A stretch of 64,000 bases of DNA from an uncultured Bacteroidales bacterium (GCA_934699095.1 CAKUVI010000001.1:310001-374000), one strand, 5' to 3'. Positions 1-9,223 are shown, counted from the stretch's first letter. Made by a program: numbers and translations. The notes: generated by a model from the sequence alone, not told the origin.

Positions 1-64
1 GAAAAAATTTCATCATCCGAATTTTTCCAAATCGATTACTAAGATTGTCTTTGTTTAAGGCAAA

Positions 65-307
65 TTACGGCACGGGATCATAGCCGCTGCCTCCCCACGG
101 ATTGCACGAAAGTACTCTTTTTATCGTAAGGTAAGTGCCCTTTATCGGGCCGTGTTTTCTGATTGCCTCTATGCCGTAGTTGGAGCATGTGGGAGTGTAT
201 CGGCAGCTGCGCCCGATGAATGGTGACAGTGTGACTTGATACAGTTTGATCATTCCGATGAGCACCGACGACACCGCTTTGCTGATAAGGCTAAGGATTT
301 TTTTCAT
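65..307 (-). CDS. yidD: Membrane protein insertion efficiency factor YidD
   Basis: A small protein of 80 residues that helps YidC/Sec insert inner-membrane proteins. The sequence has an amphipathic N-terminal helix followed by the family signature LYQVTLSPFIGRSCRYTPTC (residues 22-41), and it ends in SCNPWGGSGYDPVP. The three conserved cysteines are C35, C41 and C68. The frame stays open for 31 more codons upstream, but those residues look nothing like the family, so the start MKKILSL is preferred. It overlaps the 3' end of rnpA by 17 bases, the usual rnpA-yidD order. The insertase gene yidC itself lies elsewhere in this window (23.1-25.0 kb). Confidence 0.93.
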   Translation of the reverse strand: MKKILSLISKAVSSVLIGMIKLYQVTLSPFIGRSCRYTPTCSNYGIEAIRKHGPIKGTYLTIKRVLSCNPWGGSGYDPVP

Positions 308-707
308 CGTTCTGGCTGTTTTCGATGATTGTCTGTAAAGATGCGAATATTGACTCTGCTGCACTCTCCACCTGTTTGAAATCCGGCAGACCTTTGCCAA
401 TGAACATCCAGCAAAGGTCTAAGGCAACATTCTGTGGAATTGAGAGTTGGTTGCAGTGCAGACGGAAAGCTTCTCTGAAAAGACGCTTTACCCTGTTGCG
501 GTCCACCGCGTGCTTGAATCTGCGTTTCGACACCAACATGGCCACGCGGATATCGCTCTCTGTGGACGTACGCGACCTCAATTCATAGAAGCACTTTATC
601 GGAAACTCATAAACACTGTTTCTCTGCGCTACTATGTTCTTGATGCCAAGCGACGATTTCAGCCGCATGGATTCAGGAAACGTGAACTTAGCGGCGGCGA
701 GTGGCAT
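291..707 (-). CDS. rnpA: Ribonuclease P protein component
   Basis: The protein subunit of RNase P, which binds the catalytic RNA and the 5' leader of precursor tRNAs. This 138-residue protein has the conserved basic RNR helix at residues 63-82 (RFKHAVDRNRVKRLFREAFR, with R70-N71-R72), preceded by the strand VAMLVSKRR. Its length is typical for Bacteroidota. It overlaps hemD upstream by 20 bases and yidD downstream by 17, so hemD, rnpA and yidD are probably translated from one message. The first dozen residues are poorly conserved, and a start at M14 is a possible alternative. Confidence 0.93.
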   Translation of the reverse strand: MPLAAAKFTFPESMRLKSSLGIKNIVAQRNSVYEFPIKCFYELRSRTSTESDIRVAMLVSKRRFKHAVDRNRVKRLFREAFRLHCNQLSIPQNVALDLCWMFIGKGLPDFKQVESAAESIFASLQTIIENSQNDEKNP

Positions 708-1452
708 GTTCTTTAAGGAAAAGATCCATGGCGTCGGTTATGGATGGCGTTTCCTTCGTGGGTGCAAAGGTGTGAACCGTCCAGCCGGCCTCCTCTATGG
801 CATGGATGGCTGACTTCCCCAATGCTCCGAATGCCTTCTCACCCTGCTCAAAGTCAGGATAGTTGTATTGCAGTGATTTTACGCCGTTGGGACTGAAGAA
901 CACGATCATGTCATACTTGTCTATGTCAACGTCGTCCTTCAAATTTGCCGGCGTGATTTTGAAAACCACCGCCTGGGCGTACTTGATCTCGTTCTCTTTC
1001 AGCACCTCCTCAAGCTGGGACGGAATGCCGTCCTGGCTGCAGGGCACGAGCATGCTGTACTGTTTGTTCTTTATCAAAAGCTCGTACAGACTGCTGCTTT
1101 GGGCGTCTTTGGCGGCAAACACACGGCGTTTCCTGTATGTGACATACTTCTGAAGATACAACGCAATAGACTCAGTCGCACAATAATAGCGCATTGACTC
1201 CGGCATCTCCACACGAAGGTCCTTGCATAGTTCAAAAAAATTGTCTATCGTTGTTGTGCTTGAAAAAACTATCGCTTCGTAATCCAATATGTTGATGTGT
1301 GTCTTCCTGAAATCTAAGGCCGTGGTACTGTTGATCTTAAAAAACTTGTAGAAGTCGATGTTGATGCTGTATTTTCTTTTGAGTTCAGCGTACGGAGATC
1401 TTTCAAAATCTTCCGGAGCATTTTGGGAGATTAAGATGTTTTTTATCTTCAT
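688..1452 (-). CDS. hemD: Uroporphyrinogen-III synthase (HemD)
   Basis: Cyclises hydroxymethylbilane to uroporphyrinogen III in tetrapyrrole synthesis. The 254-residue protein has the two alternating Rossmann-like domains of the HemD family. The hallmark segment MIVFFSPNGVKSL lies at residues 182-194, and the family's paired YEAIVFSSTTTIDNFF segment is at 58-73. Overall identity in HemD is always low, so the call also rests on context: DUF4271-hemD-rnpA-yidD is a conserved Bacteroidales gene order. The gene overlaps rnpA by 20 bases. A 49-base AT-rich gap separates it from the DUF4271 gene upstream. Confidence 0.85.
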   Translation of the reverse strand: MKIKNILISQNAPEDFERSPYAELKRKYSINIDFYKFFKINSTTALDFRKTHINILDYEAIVFSSTTTIDNFFELCKDLRVEMPESMRYYCATESIALYLQKYVTYRKRRVFAAKDAQSSSLYELLIKNKQYSMLVPCSQDGIPSQLEEVLKENEIKYAQAVVFKITPANLKDDVDIDKYDMIVFFSPNGVKSLQYNYPDFEQGEKAFGALGKSAIHAIEEAGWTVHTFAPTKETPSITDAMDLFLKEHATRRR

Positions 1453-1501
1453 TTTTTTTACTCTTTTCTTGTTTGAAATTTAAGTTCTAACTTTTTGATA
1501 C

Positions 1502-2188
1502 TTAGAATTTTAACATAAATTTGACAAAAATCAACCAAGGTAAAATTTCAAGCGTGCAAAAATAAAGAAAAAAATGAAATATTTTTCCATTGGGCGGATT
1601 AATTTTCCCAAGACGGTATATCCAGACCCCGAAAAGTATTGCAAGTATTACTGTTATAGCGTAAAATAAAAAATTCAGTTTAGCATATTCGATTAGAATC
1701 AAAAGCGGAAAAAGAGCGATTGAAAAATCAGTGATGAACACAAATTTGTACTGGTTGATCAAAACGTGTTCTTTTTTTCTGTCAAAAAGAAAGGCGTAGA
1801 GTTGGCAGAGCACGAGTTTTATGAAATAGCAGACGAAAAGAATCCCGAGAAAGATTCCTACTTTGGCTAAACAAGGCACTTTCGAGAGAAAGTCAGGGAT
1901 GTAGATCGATGTGAACATGGTGATACCCGTGGCGATTGTCATCAGGTCGAACAGAAGAAGCACAAAGGCGTTTTTCTCTTTCAGCATTTTCCCTTCGCGC
2001 TGTATCAGTGAGAAGTGCCTCTGTGAGAAAAGCGACCTCAATATGAGCGACAGTTTGCGGCGGGAAGAGATGACCACGATTGTGAGTAACAAAAGAAGCA
2101 CGCACAACACCAAAGTGATTTGGTTGTTGTGCGTTATTACTATATCCCAATTGAAGTTGCCTACTTGTAGGTTGTGCCGTGAAAACAT
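1502..2188 (-). CDS. DUF4271 multi-pass membrane protein
   Basis: An integral membrane protein of 228 residues with about six hydrophobic segments (near residues 24-42, 73-95, 106-135, 145-170, 175-195 and 208-226). It lacks a cleavable signal peptide. Size, topology and position directly upstream of hemD fit the Bacteroidota family DUF4271, whose function is unknown. It lies 19 bases downstream of the T9SS-sorted protein gene, so it may be cotranscribed with that gene as well as with hemD. No catalytic motif is visible. The family call comes from context and general topology rather than a diagnostic motif. Confidence 0.75.
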   Translation of the reverse strand: MFSRHNLQVGNFNWDIVITHNNQITLVLCVLLLLLTIVVISSRRKLSLILRSLFSQRHFSLIQREGKMLKEKNAFVLLLFDLMTIATGITMFTSIYIPDFLSKVPCLAKVGIFLGILFVCYFIKLVLCQLYAFLFDRKKEHVLINQYKFVFITDFSIALFPLLILIEYAKLNFLFYAITVILAILFGVWIYRLGKINPPNGKIFHFFLYFCTLEILPWLIFVKFMLKF

Positions 2189-2207
2189 GGCAACTGCTGA
2201 AAATTAA

Positions 2208-2924
2208 CTACTTGATTAACAGCTTTTTGGTACAAAGCATCTTGCCGTCCGACTCAATACCGTAAAGATACATGCCGGCAGAGAATCCGTTGAGATTGAT
2301 GCTTTGTCTGCCAGAATTCCCGTTCACTTGTTCGCGATAGACCTCCTTGCCTGTGAGATTTTTGATTACAATGTATGAGTCTGCCGAAGGCGCTGCAAAA
2401 CTTACAGTTACAAAATTTGTGGCGGGGTTCGGGCTTGCCTGCAGGCTTTTAACCATGTCGGCTTGTCTGATGCCGCTGCCGTCCTTGTAGTTGATGGTGA
2501 AGCTAACGCAGTCGGATTCATTGTCGGCCGCGTAGAACGTGTATTTCACAGTCGCTTTCGCGGGCCTGCCCTGGAATGACGAGTGGAATGCCATCGGGTC
2601 TGTCGCAGTAACAACTTGATTTGCACCCACAGTGATCAATGCCGACAAATCTCCTTCGTAGCAGTTGCCGATGCAGAACAATATCATTGAATTGTCATTT
2701 CCTTCAAAGCTCAAAACCTCTTTCTTCACATAAAAACTAAAGCCTTGGCTTGTGAGGTTTTCATAACCGAAATAGGTGTCGGTCTCATTTTCTCCATTGG
2801 GGAGATTTACCTCGATCGTCTCATTGTTTGTGACGTAGGAGCCGTCTTCCTTGATCAAGCGCAAAGACTGAGCGTTTGCGAGGAATCCTATAGCTATGAA
2901 TACCAGTGTAAATATCTTTTTCAT
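2208..2924 (-). CDS. Secreted protein with type IX secretion sorting domain
   Basis: A 238-residue exported protein. It begins with a signal peptide (MKKIFTLVFIAIGFLANAQ, cleavage after about residue 19). It ends with a Por/type IX secretion sorting domain of roughly 75 residues that starts at the conserved SPNPATNFV and closes with GMYLYGIESDGK...TKKLLIK. The central region of about 140 residues is beta-rich and matches no family I know. It is probably delivered to the cell surface or medium, and its role is unknown. A well-formed promoter lies just upstream (2953-2983). Confidence 0.85.
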   Translation of the reverse strand: MKKIFTLVFIAIGFLANAQSLRLIKEDGSYVTNNETIEVNLPNGENETDTYFGYENLTSQGFSFYVKKEVLSFEGNDNSMILFCIGNCYEGDLSALITVGANQVVTATDPMAFHSSFQGRPAKATVKYTFYAADNESDCVSFTINYKDGSGIRQADMVKSLQASPNPATNFVTVSFAAPSADSYIVIKNLTGKEVYREQVNGNSGRQSINLNGFSAGMYLYGIESDGKMLCTKKLLIK

Positions 2925-2952
2925 ATCCTTTATTTTCTTTTTAAATCCGCTG

Positions 2953-2983
2953 CAAAATTACAAATAAAAAAACGATTTGTCAA
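2953..2983 (-). promoter_or_regulatory. Bacteroidota-type promoter of the T9SS protein gene
   Basis: On the minus strand this reads TTG, 20 bases, TAATTTTG. It matches the TTTG-N17-23-TAnnTTTG consensus of the Bacteroidota primary sigma factor and ends 28 bases before the start codon at 2924. Confidence 0.6.
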
Positions 2984-2997
2984 GGGAAAAGTTTAAA

Positions 2998-3711
2998 TTA
3001 AATTTTATTTTCTTGTAAAATCTTGAAAAACAGATTGTTAAAAGGATCTGCAATAATGGAGAGTCCTTTTTTTGAAACAGGATGCACAAACTCCATCCTT
3101 CTTGAGTGCAGACATATTGAACCATCTGGTTCAGAGCGTTTTGCGCCATATTTCAAGTCCCCTTTAATTGGGTTTCCGATGATGGAAAGCTGGGCACGAA
3201 TCTGATGGTGGCGGCCGGTCATCAATTTGACTTCCAAGAGCGAATACCGGTCGGAGGAGGCGATGACGGTGTAGTCGAGTTCGGCGCGCTGCCATCCCTC
3301 AGCTTCTTTGGCAGAGACGACAGTCTTGTTGTTAGCGGCGTTTTTTTTCAGGTAGTGAACGAGTTTCTGTTCTTTCTGTTCAGGCATTCCTTCAACTATT
3401 GCCCAATAGTATTTCGCGAAGTCGCGTTTTTTCACAATCTCATTCATGCGGCTGAGCCCTTTGGATGTCTTGGCGAACACCACAGCGCCGCTCACAGGAC
3501 GGTCGATGCGGTGGACCAAACCGCAGAAAACGTTGCCTGGCTTGTTGTATTTCTGCCGGATGTAGTCTCTCACTTTCTCCAAGAGCGGCACATCCCCTGT
3601 CTGGTCGCCCTGACAGAGCTCGCCGGCCTGCTTGTTAACTACAATTATGTGGTTGTCTTCGTAGAGAATACGGTCTGCAACATCCAGAAAATCAGTATTG
3701 TTCAGACTCAT
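2998..3711 (-). CDS. RluA-family pseudouridine synthase
   Basis: Isomerises specific uridines in rRNA or tRNA to pseudouridine. The 237-residue protein has the RluA catalytic motif CGLVHRIDRPVSGAVVFAKT (residues 63-82) with catalytic aspartate D70. It also has the family's later LMTGRHHQIRAQL segment and a leading ILYEDNHIIVVNKQAG strand. There is no N-terminal S4 domain, so it is of the short RluA/TruC type; which uridine it modifies cannot be told. It overlaps the 3' end of panB by 20 bases in the same orientation, with panB downstream. Confidence 0.9.
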   Translation of the reverse strand: MSLNNTDFLDVADRILYEDNHIIVVNKQAGELCQGDQTGDVPLLEKVRDYIRQKYNKPGNVFCGLVHRIDRPVSGAVVFAKTSKGLSRMNEIVKKRDFAKYYWAIVEGMPEQKEQKLVHYLKKNAANNKTVVSAKEAEGWQRAELDYTVIASSDRYSLLEVKLMTGRHHQIRAQLSIIGNPIKGDLKYGAKRSEPDGSICLHSRRMEFVHPVSKKGLSIIADPFNNLFFKILQENKI

Positions 3712-4513
3712 TCGGGAAGGTGTTGTCTTTTACATCGGTGATATAGTGTTCGATGGCGCCCACGATTTCTTCACTGAGGTTGAGGTATCGGCGCAGATAG
3801 CGTGGCGAGAACTGTTGGGTTATGCCCATCATGTCATGGAATACGAGCACTTGTCCTGAAGTGTGCGGACCTGCACCGATGCCGATGGTCGGGATGGAGA
3901 GGCTTTCGGTCACCTCCTTGGCCAAAGTTGCAGGGATTTTCTCCAAAACCAATGAGAAACAGCCGTGTTCTTGCAACAGTTTTGCGTTTTCTTTGAGCAT
4001 GTCTGCCTCTTCTTGCGATGTTGCCCGAACGGCATATGTCCCGAACTTGTTAATTGACTGAGGTGTGAGCCCGAGATGCCCCATGACAGGGATTCCGGCG
4101 CTCAAGATACGGTCGATGGATTCAATAACCTCACGGCCGCCCTCCAACTTGATGGCGTCAGCCCCGGATTCCTTCATGATTCTGATGGCTGAGTTGAGGG
4201 CTTCCTTTGAGTTGCCTTGGTATGTGCCGAATGGCATGTCAACGACCACGAGTGCGCGTTTTACGGCTCTGCACACCGATGAGGCGTGGTATATCATCTC
4301 GTTGAGGGTGATAGGAAGGGTGGTCTTGTATCCGGCCATCACGTTTGCGGCTGAATCGCCCACCAAGATGACGTCGATCTTGGCCATGTCAAGAAGGGTT
4401 GCTGTGGAGTAGTCGTATGCCGTAAGCATGGCGATGCGCTCTCCCTGCGCACGCATTTTGGCCAATGTGTTTGTTGTGACTTTTGAAACGTCTGTTGAAA
4501 GGTATTGTGCCAT
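3692..4513 (-). CDS. panB: 3-methyl-2-oxobutanoate hydroxymethyltransferase (PanB)
   Basis: Transfers a hydroxymethyl group from methylene-tetrahydrofolate to ketoisovalerate, the first committed step of pantothenate synthesis. The protein has about 273 residues, the usual PanB length. Visible motifs are IAMLTAYDYSTATLLD near the start, LVGDSAANVMAGYKTTLPIT (metal-binding Asp), the KLEGG segment, GHLGLTPQSIN and the late GIGAGPHTSGQVLVFHD. The frame extends ten codons upstream, but MAQYLSTD fits better and avoids overlap with the DUF389 gene (13-base gap). No other pantothenate gene is in the window. Confidence 0.93.
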   Translation of the reverse strand: MAQYLSTDVSKVTTNTLAKMRAQGERIAMLTAYDYSTATLLDMAKIDVILVGDSAANVMAGYKTTLPITLNEMIYHASSVCRAVKRALVVVDMPFGTYQGNSKEALNSAIRIMKESGADAIKLEGGREVIESIDRILSAGIPVMGHLGLTPQSINKFGTYAVRATSQEEADMLKENAKLLQEHGCFSLVLEKIPATLAKEVTESLSIPTIGIGAGPHTSGQVLVFHDMMGITQQFSPRYLRRYLNLSEEIVGAIEHYITDVKDNTFPNESEQY

Positions 4514-4526
4514 TATTATTGTGTGT

Positions 4527-5954
4527 TTATTGATTTCTGACAATTTTTATTTCGTCGGATTTGAGCCGTACTTTCAACCACTCAGAGAGTCTTTTTTCGG
4601 CCTCCGGGTGGTGACCGCCGTCTTTCCACTTCAGATAGATTACGGGCTTTCGCGTACTAGTCATGCGAGTTGCATCGTAGAAGTCCATCTCTGAAAGAGC
4701 AAATTCTTGAATGTCAGGATATTGAATATGAACTTCTTGGATAATCTGTCGGGTTGTCTCGGAATTGCCGCCCATGGAGTTGATGCGGCTTTCCAGTTGA
4801 TTGATCAAAGAGTCGCGCTCCCTGATGTTTTCGTCTTTTTTGTCTATGATGTCCTCGATGATTTTGTTCTGTTGGGTGATCTCGATGGTTCCTGTTGTCT
4901 GTTTTACAATCAGCTTGGCATGTTCCAAACCATATTCGTTTTGCAACAAGCTCTGCATTTTCTTTATTTCATCGTTCGAGAAAGGTTTTCCTATTGTCCT
5001 GATGGTGAGAGTTTGGTTCTTGGGTGCGTATGTCTGTTGCGATTCGATGAGTTGGGCGTTGTTGAAGATCTCGGTTTGTTGAATGTCGTTCACGAACTTT
5101 CTCGCCTGGGTGTTGAATGCGGTTTCCTGGATGAGGTTGAAGGCCATGAAAACACTTGGCACTAAGATGATTATGGCGAACAGGTAGATTATTCGTCTGA
5201 CGGCGGTCTGTCGTTTTTGGTCGAGGTATTTCTTTTGCGGGAAGCCGAGGTAGCGCACCATTATGAAGGTGGCGAGGGCGATGAAGAAGGAATTGATGAA
5301 GAAGAGGTAGAGGGCGCCGCCGAAGAAGCGGGGCTGCCATGTGGCGAGGCCGTAGCCTGCGGTGCAGAGCGGTGGCATGAGGGCGGTGGCGATGGCCACG
5401 CCGGAGATGACGGTTATCTGCTGCGATTTGCGTGATGTGGCCACTATTCCGGCCAATCCGCCGAAGAAGGCGATGAGCACGTCGTAGGTGGTCGGGCGGG
5501 TGCGCGCCAGCAGCTCCGACTGCGCCTCGCTGAGCGGGGATATGAGGAAGTACAAGGTGGATGTGACGATGCTGATAAGCACCATTATGAGCAGGTTGCG
5601 GAGCGATTTGCGGAGCAGGTCCTCGTCAACAATGCCTATCGACAGCCCGATGCCGGTGATTGGCCCCATCAGCGGGGAAATCAACATCGCACCTATGATA
5701 ACTGCCGTGGAGTTTATGTTCAGGCCGACAGACGCCACTATGATGGCGAAGGCGAGAATCCAGACGTTCACACCGCGGAACTCCACGCCATTGGAGATGT
5801 ACTCTATGGTGGATTCATAGTCCGTGTCCTCCCGCAAATGAGTGTATTCCAAGACCCCGTACCAGAACTTCCGGAAAAAAACTCTGAGTTTCCGCCCCTG
5901 ACGCGGCAAACTGTTCTTCTGCTTTTTTTCGACAGTGTTATCTTCGGCTTCCAT
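4527..5954 (-). CDS. DUF389 (TIGR00341-type) membrane protein
   Basis: A 475-residue membrane protein. After a charged N-terminus it has a hydrophobic core (about residues 57-270) with the DUF389 signature NINSTAVIIGAMLISPLMGP followed by ITGIGLSIG, and later VISGVAIATALMPPLCTAGY. The remaining 200 residues are soluble and contain a predicted coiled segment (near 375-395, DENIRERDSLINQLESRINS). The family is widespread and of unknown function; a transport role is often guessed but not shown. The start at 5954 lies 19 bases downstream of hisS, so hisS, this gene and panB may form one transcript. Confidence 0.85.
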   Translation of the reverse strand: MEAEDNTVEKKQKNSLPRQGRKLRVFFRKFWYGVLEYTHLREDTDYESTIEYISNGVEFRGVNVWILAFAIIVASVGLNINSTAVIIGAMLISPLMGPITGIGLSIGIVDEDLLRKSLRNLLIMVLISIVTSTLYFLISPLSEAQSELLARTRPTTYDVLIAFFGGLAGIVATSRKSQQITVISGVAIATALMPPLCTAGYGLATWQPRFFGGALYLFFINSFFIALATFIMVRYLGFPQKKYLDQKRQTAVRRIIYLFAIIILVPSVFMAFNLIQETAFNTQARKFVNDIQQTEIFNNAQLIESQQTYAPKNQTLTIRTIGKPFSNDEIKKMQSLLQNEYGLEHAKLIVKQTTGTIEITQQNKIIEDIIDKKDENIRERDSLINQLESRINSMGGNSETTRQIIQEVHIQYPDIQEFALSEMDFYDATRMTSTRKPVIYLKWKDGGHHPEAEKRLSEWLKVRLKSDEIKIVRNQ

Positions 5955-5973
5955 TTCCCTCGGAGTTTTGGTC

Positions 5974-7335
5974 TTATTTCGTCAGTTCAGCGATGATTTC
6001 GGTGATCGACAGCAGTTTTTGCTCGCCCGACATCATGTTTTTGAGGGTGTATTTTTGCTCGTTGCGTTCGTTTTCGCCTGCCATGATGACGTATGGGATC
6101 CCTTTTGCGTTGGCATAGTTCATCTGTTTGCCGATTTTTATGCTGTCAGGATAGATCTCGGCTGGAACTCCTGCTTGGCGCACCTTAGAAAGGCCTTGTA
6201 ATGCGTATGCTTCGTCATCGCCGCCGAAGTTGAGGAATATGGCGGTGATCGGTGTCAAAATCTGTTTCGGGAACAAATCCAGCTCGTTGAGGACGTCATA
6301 GATTCGCTCAGCTCCGAAGGACACACCCACGCCAGACATGTTCTTGAGTCCGAAAATGCCGGTGAGGTTGTCGTAACGGCCGCCGCCGAGGATGCTGCCC
6401 ATGGCAACGCCCTGAGCCTTTGCCTCGAAGATGGCGCCGGTGTAGTAGTTCAAACCGCGGGCAAGTGTTATGTCGAGCTCGATGTTTGCGCTGACTCCCA
6501 TCTTCCCCACATATTCAAGAAGCTTTTCTGTCTCGGAGATGCCCAACATCCCGGTCTCTGAGGTAGCGAGCAACTTCTTCAATATGGACAGGATCTCCTC
6601 GTTTGACTTGCCGGCTATGTCGAAGAATGGCACGAGTTTGTTGACCGCCTCTTGCGAGATGCCGCGTTCGAGGATCTCGGCGCACACATTCTCCTTGCCG
6701 ATCTTGTCTAACTTGTCGAGGGCGGTGCAGAGGTCCACAACTTTGTCTGAGGCACCGATGATGTCGGCTATGCCGAAGAGAATCTTGCGGTTGTTGATTT
6801 TCAGGACGATGTCTATTCCGAATTTGCGGAATACTTCGTCGGCAATCTCTACAAGCTCTGCCTCATTGATCATGGAGTCGCTCCCGATGATGTCAACGTC
6901 ACACTGGTAGAATTCGCGGTAGCGCCCTTTCTGCGGACGGTCGGCACGCCATACTGGTTGCATCTGGTAGCGCTTGAACGGGAATGTGAGCTCGTTCTGG
7001 TGCTGCACGATGAACCTCGCGAAAGGCACGGTAAGGTCGTAGCGCAGACCTTTTTCGCAGATTTGAGACGCCAATTTGTTGACACTCTGTTCGCTGTCGC
7101 TGAAATCCACACCTTTCGTGAAATCGCCTGAGTTCAATATCTTGAACAGAAGTCGGTCGCCCTCTTCGCCGTATTTTCCCATCAGAGTGGACAGATTCTC
7201 CATTGCGGGTGTCTCAATCGGCAGACAGGCATGTTTGTGGAAAACGCTCTTTATTGTGTCAAATATATAATTGCGGCGCATCATTTCGGTCGGTGTGAAA
7301 TCGCGCGTGCCTTTTGGGATGGATGGTTTAGCCAT
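5974..7335 (-). CDS. hisS: Histidine-tRNA ligase
   Basis: Charges tRNA-His. The protein of about 453 residues is a class II synthetase: the N-terminal IPKGTRDFTP segment, motif 2 (PVWRADRPQKGRYREFYQCD), the histidine-specific RGLNYYTGAIFEA loop, GGGRYDNL, and the motif 3 arginine in GVGVSFGAERI. A C-terminal anticodon-binding domain follows from about residue 360. The start MAKPSIPKG was chosen over an upstream in-frame ATG five codons earlier. A TATCTTTG -7 element is visible on the minus strand at 7359-7366, without a convincing -33 box. Confidence 0.96.
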   Translation of the reverse strand: MAKPSIPKGTRDFTPTEMMRRNYIFDTIKSVFHKHACLPIETPAMENLSTLMGKYGEEGDRLLFKILNSGDFTKGVDFSDSEQSVNKLASQICEKGLRYDLTVPFARFIVQHQNELTFPFKRYQMQPVWRADRPQKGRYREFYQCDVDIIGSDSMINEAELVEIADEVFRKFGIDIVLKINNRKILFGIADIIGASDKVVDLCTALDKLDKIGKENVCAEILERGISQEAVNKLVPFFDIAGKSNEEILSILKKLLATSETGMLGISETEKLLEYVGKMGVSANIELDITLARGLNYYTGAIFEAKAQGVAMGSILGGGRYDNLTGIFGLKNMSGVGVSFGAERIYDVLNELDLFPKQILTPITAIFLNFGGDDEAYALQGLSKVRQAGVPAEIYPDSIKIGKQMNYANAKGIPYVIMAGENERNEQKYTLKNMMSGEQKLLSITEIIAELTK

Positions 7336-7393
7336 AACAGTCAGTTTCAAAAATTTTGCAAAGATAAAAAATTCTTCAGGATTGAAGAAGTGT

Positions 7394-7918
7394 TTATTTA
7401 TGGGTGATATGCTCTATGATTTCGTTCATTGAAAAATCCCTATCTCCCAGAGATGCAGGAATATAGCCCATTTCAACTGCTTTTTTGCCCTCGAATATGA
7501 AGTATGTGCATGTGCAGTCAGCGCACACTTCTCCGTCAGGATTCAGAATTCTGCCCTTCACAATTGCGATGTTATGGCGCTTCTCTAACAGTTCGGCTTC
7601 AAGTATAATATAAGGCCATGTTGTCATAACCTGCTTGCGGTAGCGCATCTCCATCTTGGCAGTCACCCCGGAGGTTTGTAGCTGGTAGAAAACCACCCAC
7701 CCGCAAATCTCGTCGAGCAGCGACGCTTGGATTCCACCATGCAGGGTGTCGATCCAACTTACAAAGTTCTTGTTGGCTTTCCAAGCTGAAACCACCTTTC
7801 CATTCTCATCGCCTTCCCAGTAAAAGTGCATGTGCATGCCTATTGGATTGTCTGGGTTGCATCCAAAACAGTTGTATCCGAAATGATTTCCTACCCAAGG
7901 GTTGATAATTTCTCTCAT
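7394..7918 (-). CDS. PaaI-type hotdog-fold thioesterase
   Basis: A predicted acyl-CoA thioesterase of 174 residues. The N-terminal segment CFGCNPDNPIGMHMHFYWEG and the hotdog helix WIDTLHGGIQASLLDEICGW are characteristic of the PaaI/YbgC-like group; the aspartate/glutamate in LLDEI is the likely catalytic region. The C-terminal cysteines (VCADCTCTYF) are an extra that I cannot assign. It stands alone between hisS and a divergent lipoprotein gene, and the natural substrate is unknown. A minus-strand TATTTTTG element at 7940-7947 could be its -7 box. Confidence 0.82.
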   Translation of the reverse strand: MREIINPWVGNHFGYNCFGCNPDNPIGMHMHFYWEGDENGKVVSAWKANKNFVSWIDTLHGGIQASLLDEICGWVVFYQLQTSGVTAKMEMRYRKQVMTTWPYIILEAELLEKRHNIAIVKGRILNPDGEVCADCTCTYFIFEGKKAVEMGYIPASLGDRDFSMNEIIEHITHK

Positions 7919-7980
7919 AATTCACGTTTTTATCGGCGGCAAAAATAAAAAAATATTGAAGAGACACGAAATCTTACGTC

Positions 7981-8009
7981 TTTGCGGTATAATTATATTT
8001 GTATTTTTG
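7981..8009 (+). promoter_or_regulatory. Promoter of the CotH-family lipoprotein gene
   Basis: TTTG (7981-7984), 17 bases, TATTTTTG (8002-8009), an exact match to the Bacteroidota consensus. Transcription would begin near 8015, which supports the ATG at 8030 over an earlier in-frame ATG that lies inside the promoter. Confidence 0.7.
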
Positions 8010-8029
8010 CGTTAATTTTTCTTTATGGT

Positions 8030-9223
8030 ATGAAAATGTATTTTAGAATGTCTATGCCTGTATATGCGGCTTTTGCAGCCGTCATGGTGCTCTTATCCTG
8101 CAATGGGGGTGGAAAACAAACTGCCGGTGACTTGCCTACAATTGAAATCAGAACTTCATCTGCAATCCAGTGGGACAAAAAAACGTCTGCTGACTTGCAT
8201 TTCAAGGATGTTGACGATTCTGTTACCGACAGATGCACTGTCAAGTTCCGTGGTGGTGCATCATCAAAATATCCGAAACACTCATATTCAGTCAAATTTT
8301 CACGCCACCATTCCTTCTGCCATCTCCCTGCCTCCAAAAGCTGGATCCTTAACGCCAGCTATATCGACAAAACCTTCATGAGACATAAGCTGTGCTACGA
8401 TCTTTTCAGGCAGATGGGCGATTACGATATGGCTGCCAAGTGCGCATACGTGCGTGTGAAGGAAAATGGAAATCCGCAAGGACTTTATATCCTGATGCAG
8501 CGACTCAACAGGTCTGCACTCGGTGTTGACAAATCAGATCCGGAAGCAGTTGTCTTCAAAGATCCAAAGGTGTTCTTTGCGGAAACACCTGATTTAGAAG
8601 GCCTTGGACCAAATATCCACGAGCAGACTTGGCCTGAATTTGAAGTGAGTGATAAATCATATATGATAGACTCACTCAGGAATTTTATTTTGAATACGCC
8701 AGATAATGTGTTTTATGAAAGGGTAGGGCAGTTGTTCGACATGCGCAACATTGTTGACTGGCACCTGCTCCTCCTCTTTTCAAATGCCGGCGACGGCGTG
8801 CTGAAGAACTTCTATTTGTACAAAATTGATTCAAAAACCCCATACCGGATTGCAATTTGGGACTGCGACCACAGTTTCGGTCGCGATGGCGACAATGAGA
8901 AAAATATGTTGAAACATCTTTTGGGCGACCAACGCAACATCTTGCTAAACAGACTTCTGCAAAATGAATCTTACAAAAGGGCTTTGTCAAGACGATGGAA
9001 ACAACTTCGCGATAGCGGTGTCTTTTCTTATGACAATATAAAGAATATGATGACAGAGAATCATAAGTACATTCGCTGTGGCATTGAGGAGAACATAGAA
9101 CTTTGGCCATTCGACAGTGAATTCTATTACGATTCCGCCGACTATGTAGAGGAGTGCGAGCTGTTGCTTGAGTTTGTGAAACTCAATCTTGAAGTTTTAG
9201 ACAAAAGATTCGGATATCAGTGA
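8030..9223 (+). CDS. CotH-kinase-family lipoprotein
   Basis: A probable secreted lipoprotein of 397 residues with a CotH kinase-like domain. A lipobox (VLLSC, Cys24) follows a hydrophobic stretch. Family motifs are CTVKFRGGASSKYPKHSYSV (R-G-x-S-S and K-H-S-Y), SWILNASYIDKTFMRHKL, RVKENGNPQGLYILMQ and the metal-site-like IAIWDCDHSFGRDGDNE. CotH is a protein kinase of the Bacillus spore coat; in Bacteroidota the activity of these surface relatives is unproven. It is a single-gene transcription unit with a clear promoter overlapping the longer open frame. Confidence 0.85.
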   Translation: MKMYFRMSMPVYAAFAAVMVLLSCNGGGKQTAGDLPTIEIRTSSAIQWDKKTSADLHFKDVDDSVTDRCTVKFRGGASSKYPKHSYSVKFSRHHSFCHLPASKSWILNASYIDKTFMRHKLCYDLFRQMGDYDMAAKCAYVRVKENGNPQGLYILMQRLNRSALGVDKSDPEAVVFKDPKVFFAETPDLEGLGPNIHEQTWPEFEVSDKSYMIDSLRNFILNTPDNVFYERVGQLFDMRNIVDWHLLLLFSNAGDGVLKNFYLYKIDSKTPYRIAIWDCDHSFGRDGDNEKNMLKHLLGDQRNILLNRLLQNESYKRALSRRWKQLRDSGVFSYDNIKNMMTENHKYIRCGIEENIELWPFDSEFYYDSADYVEECELLLEFVKLNLEVLDKRFGYQ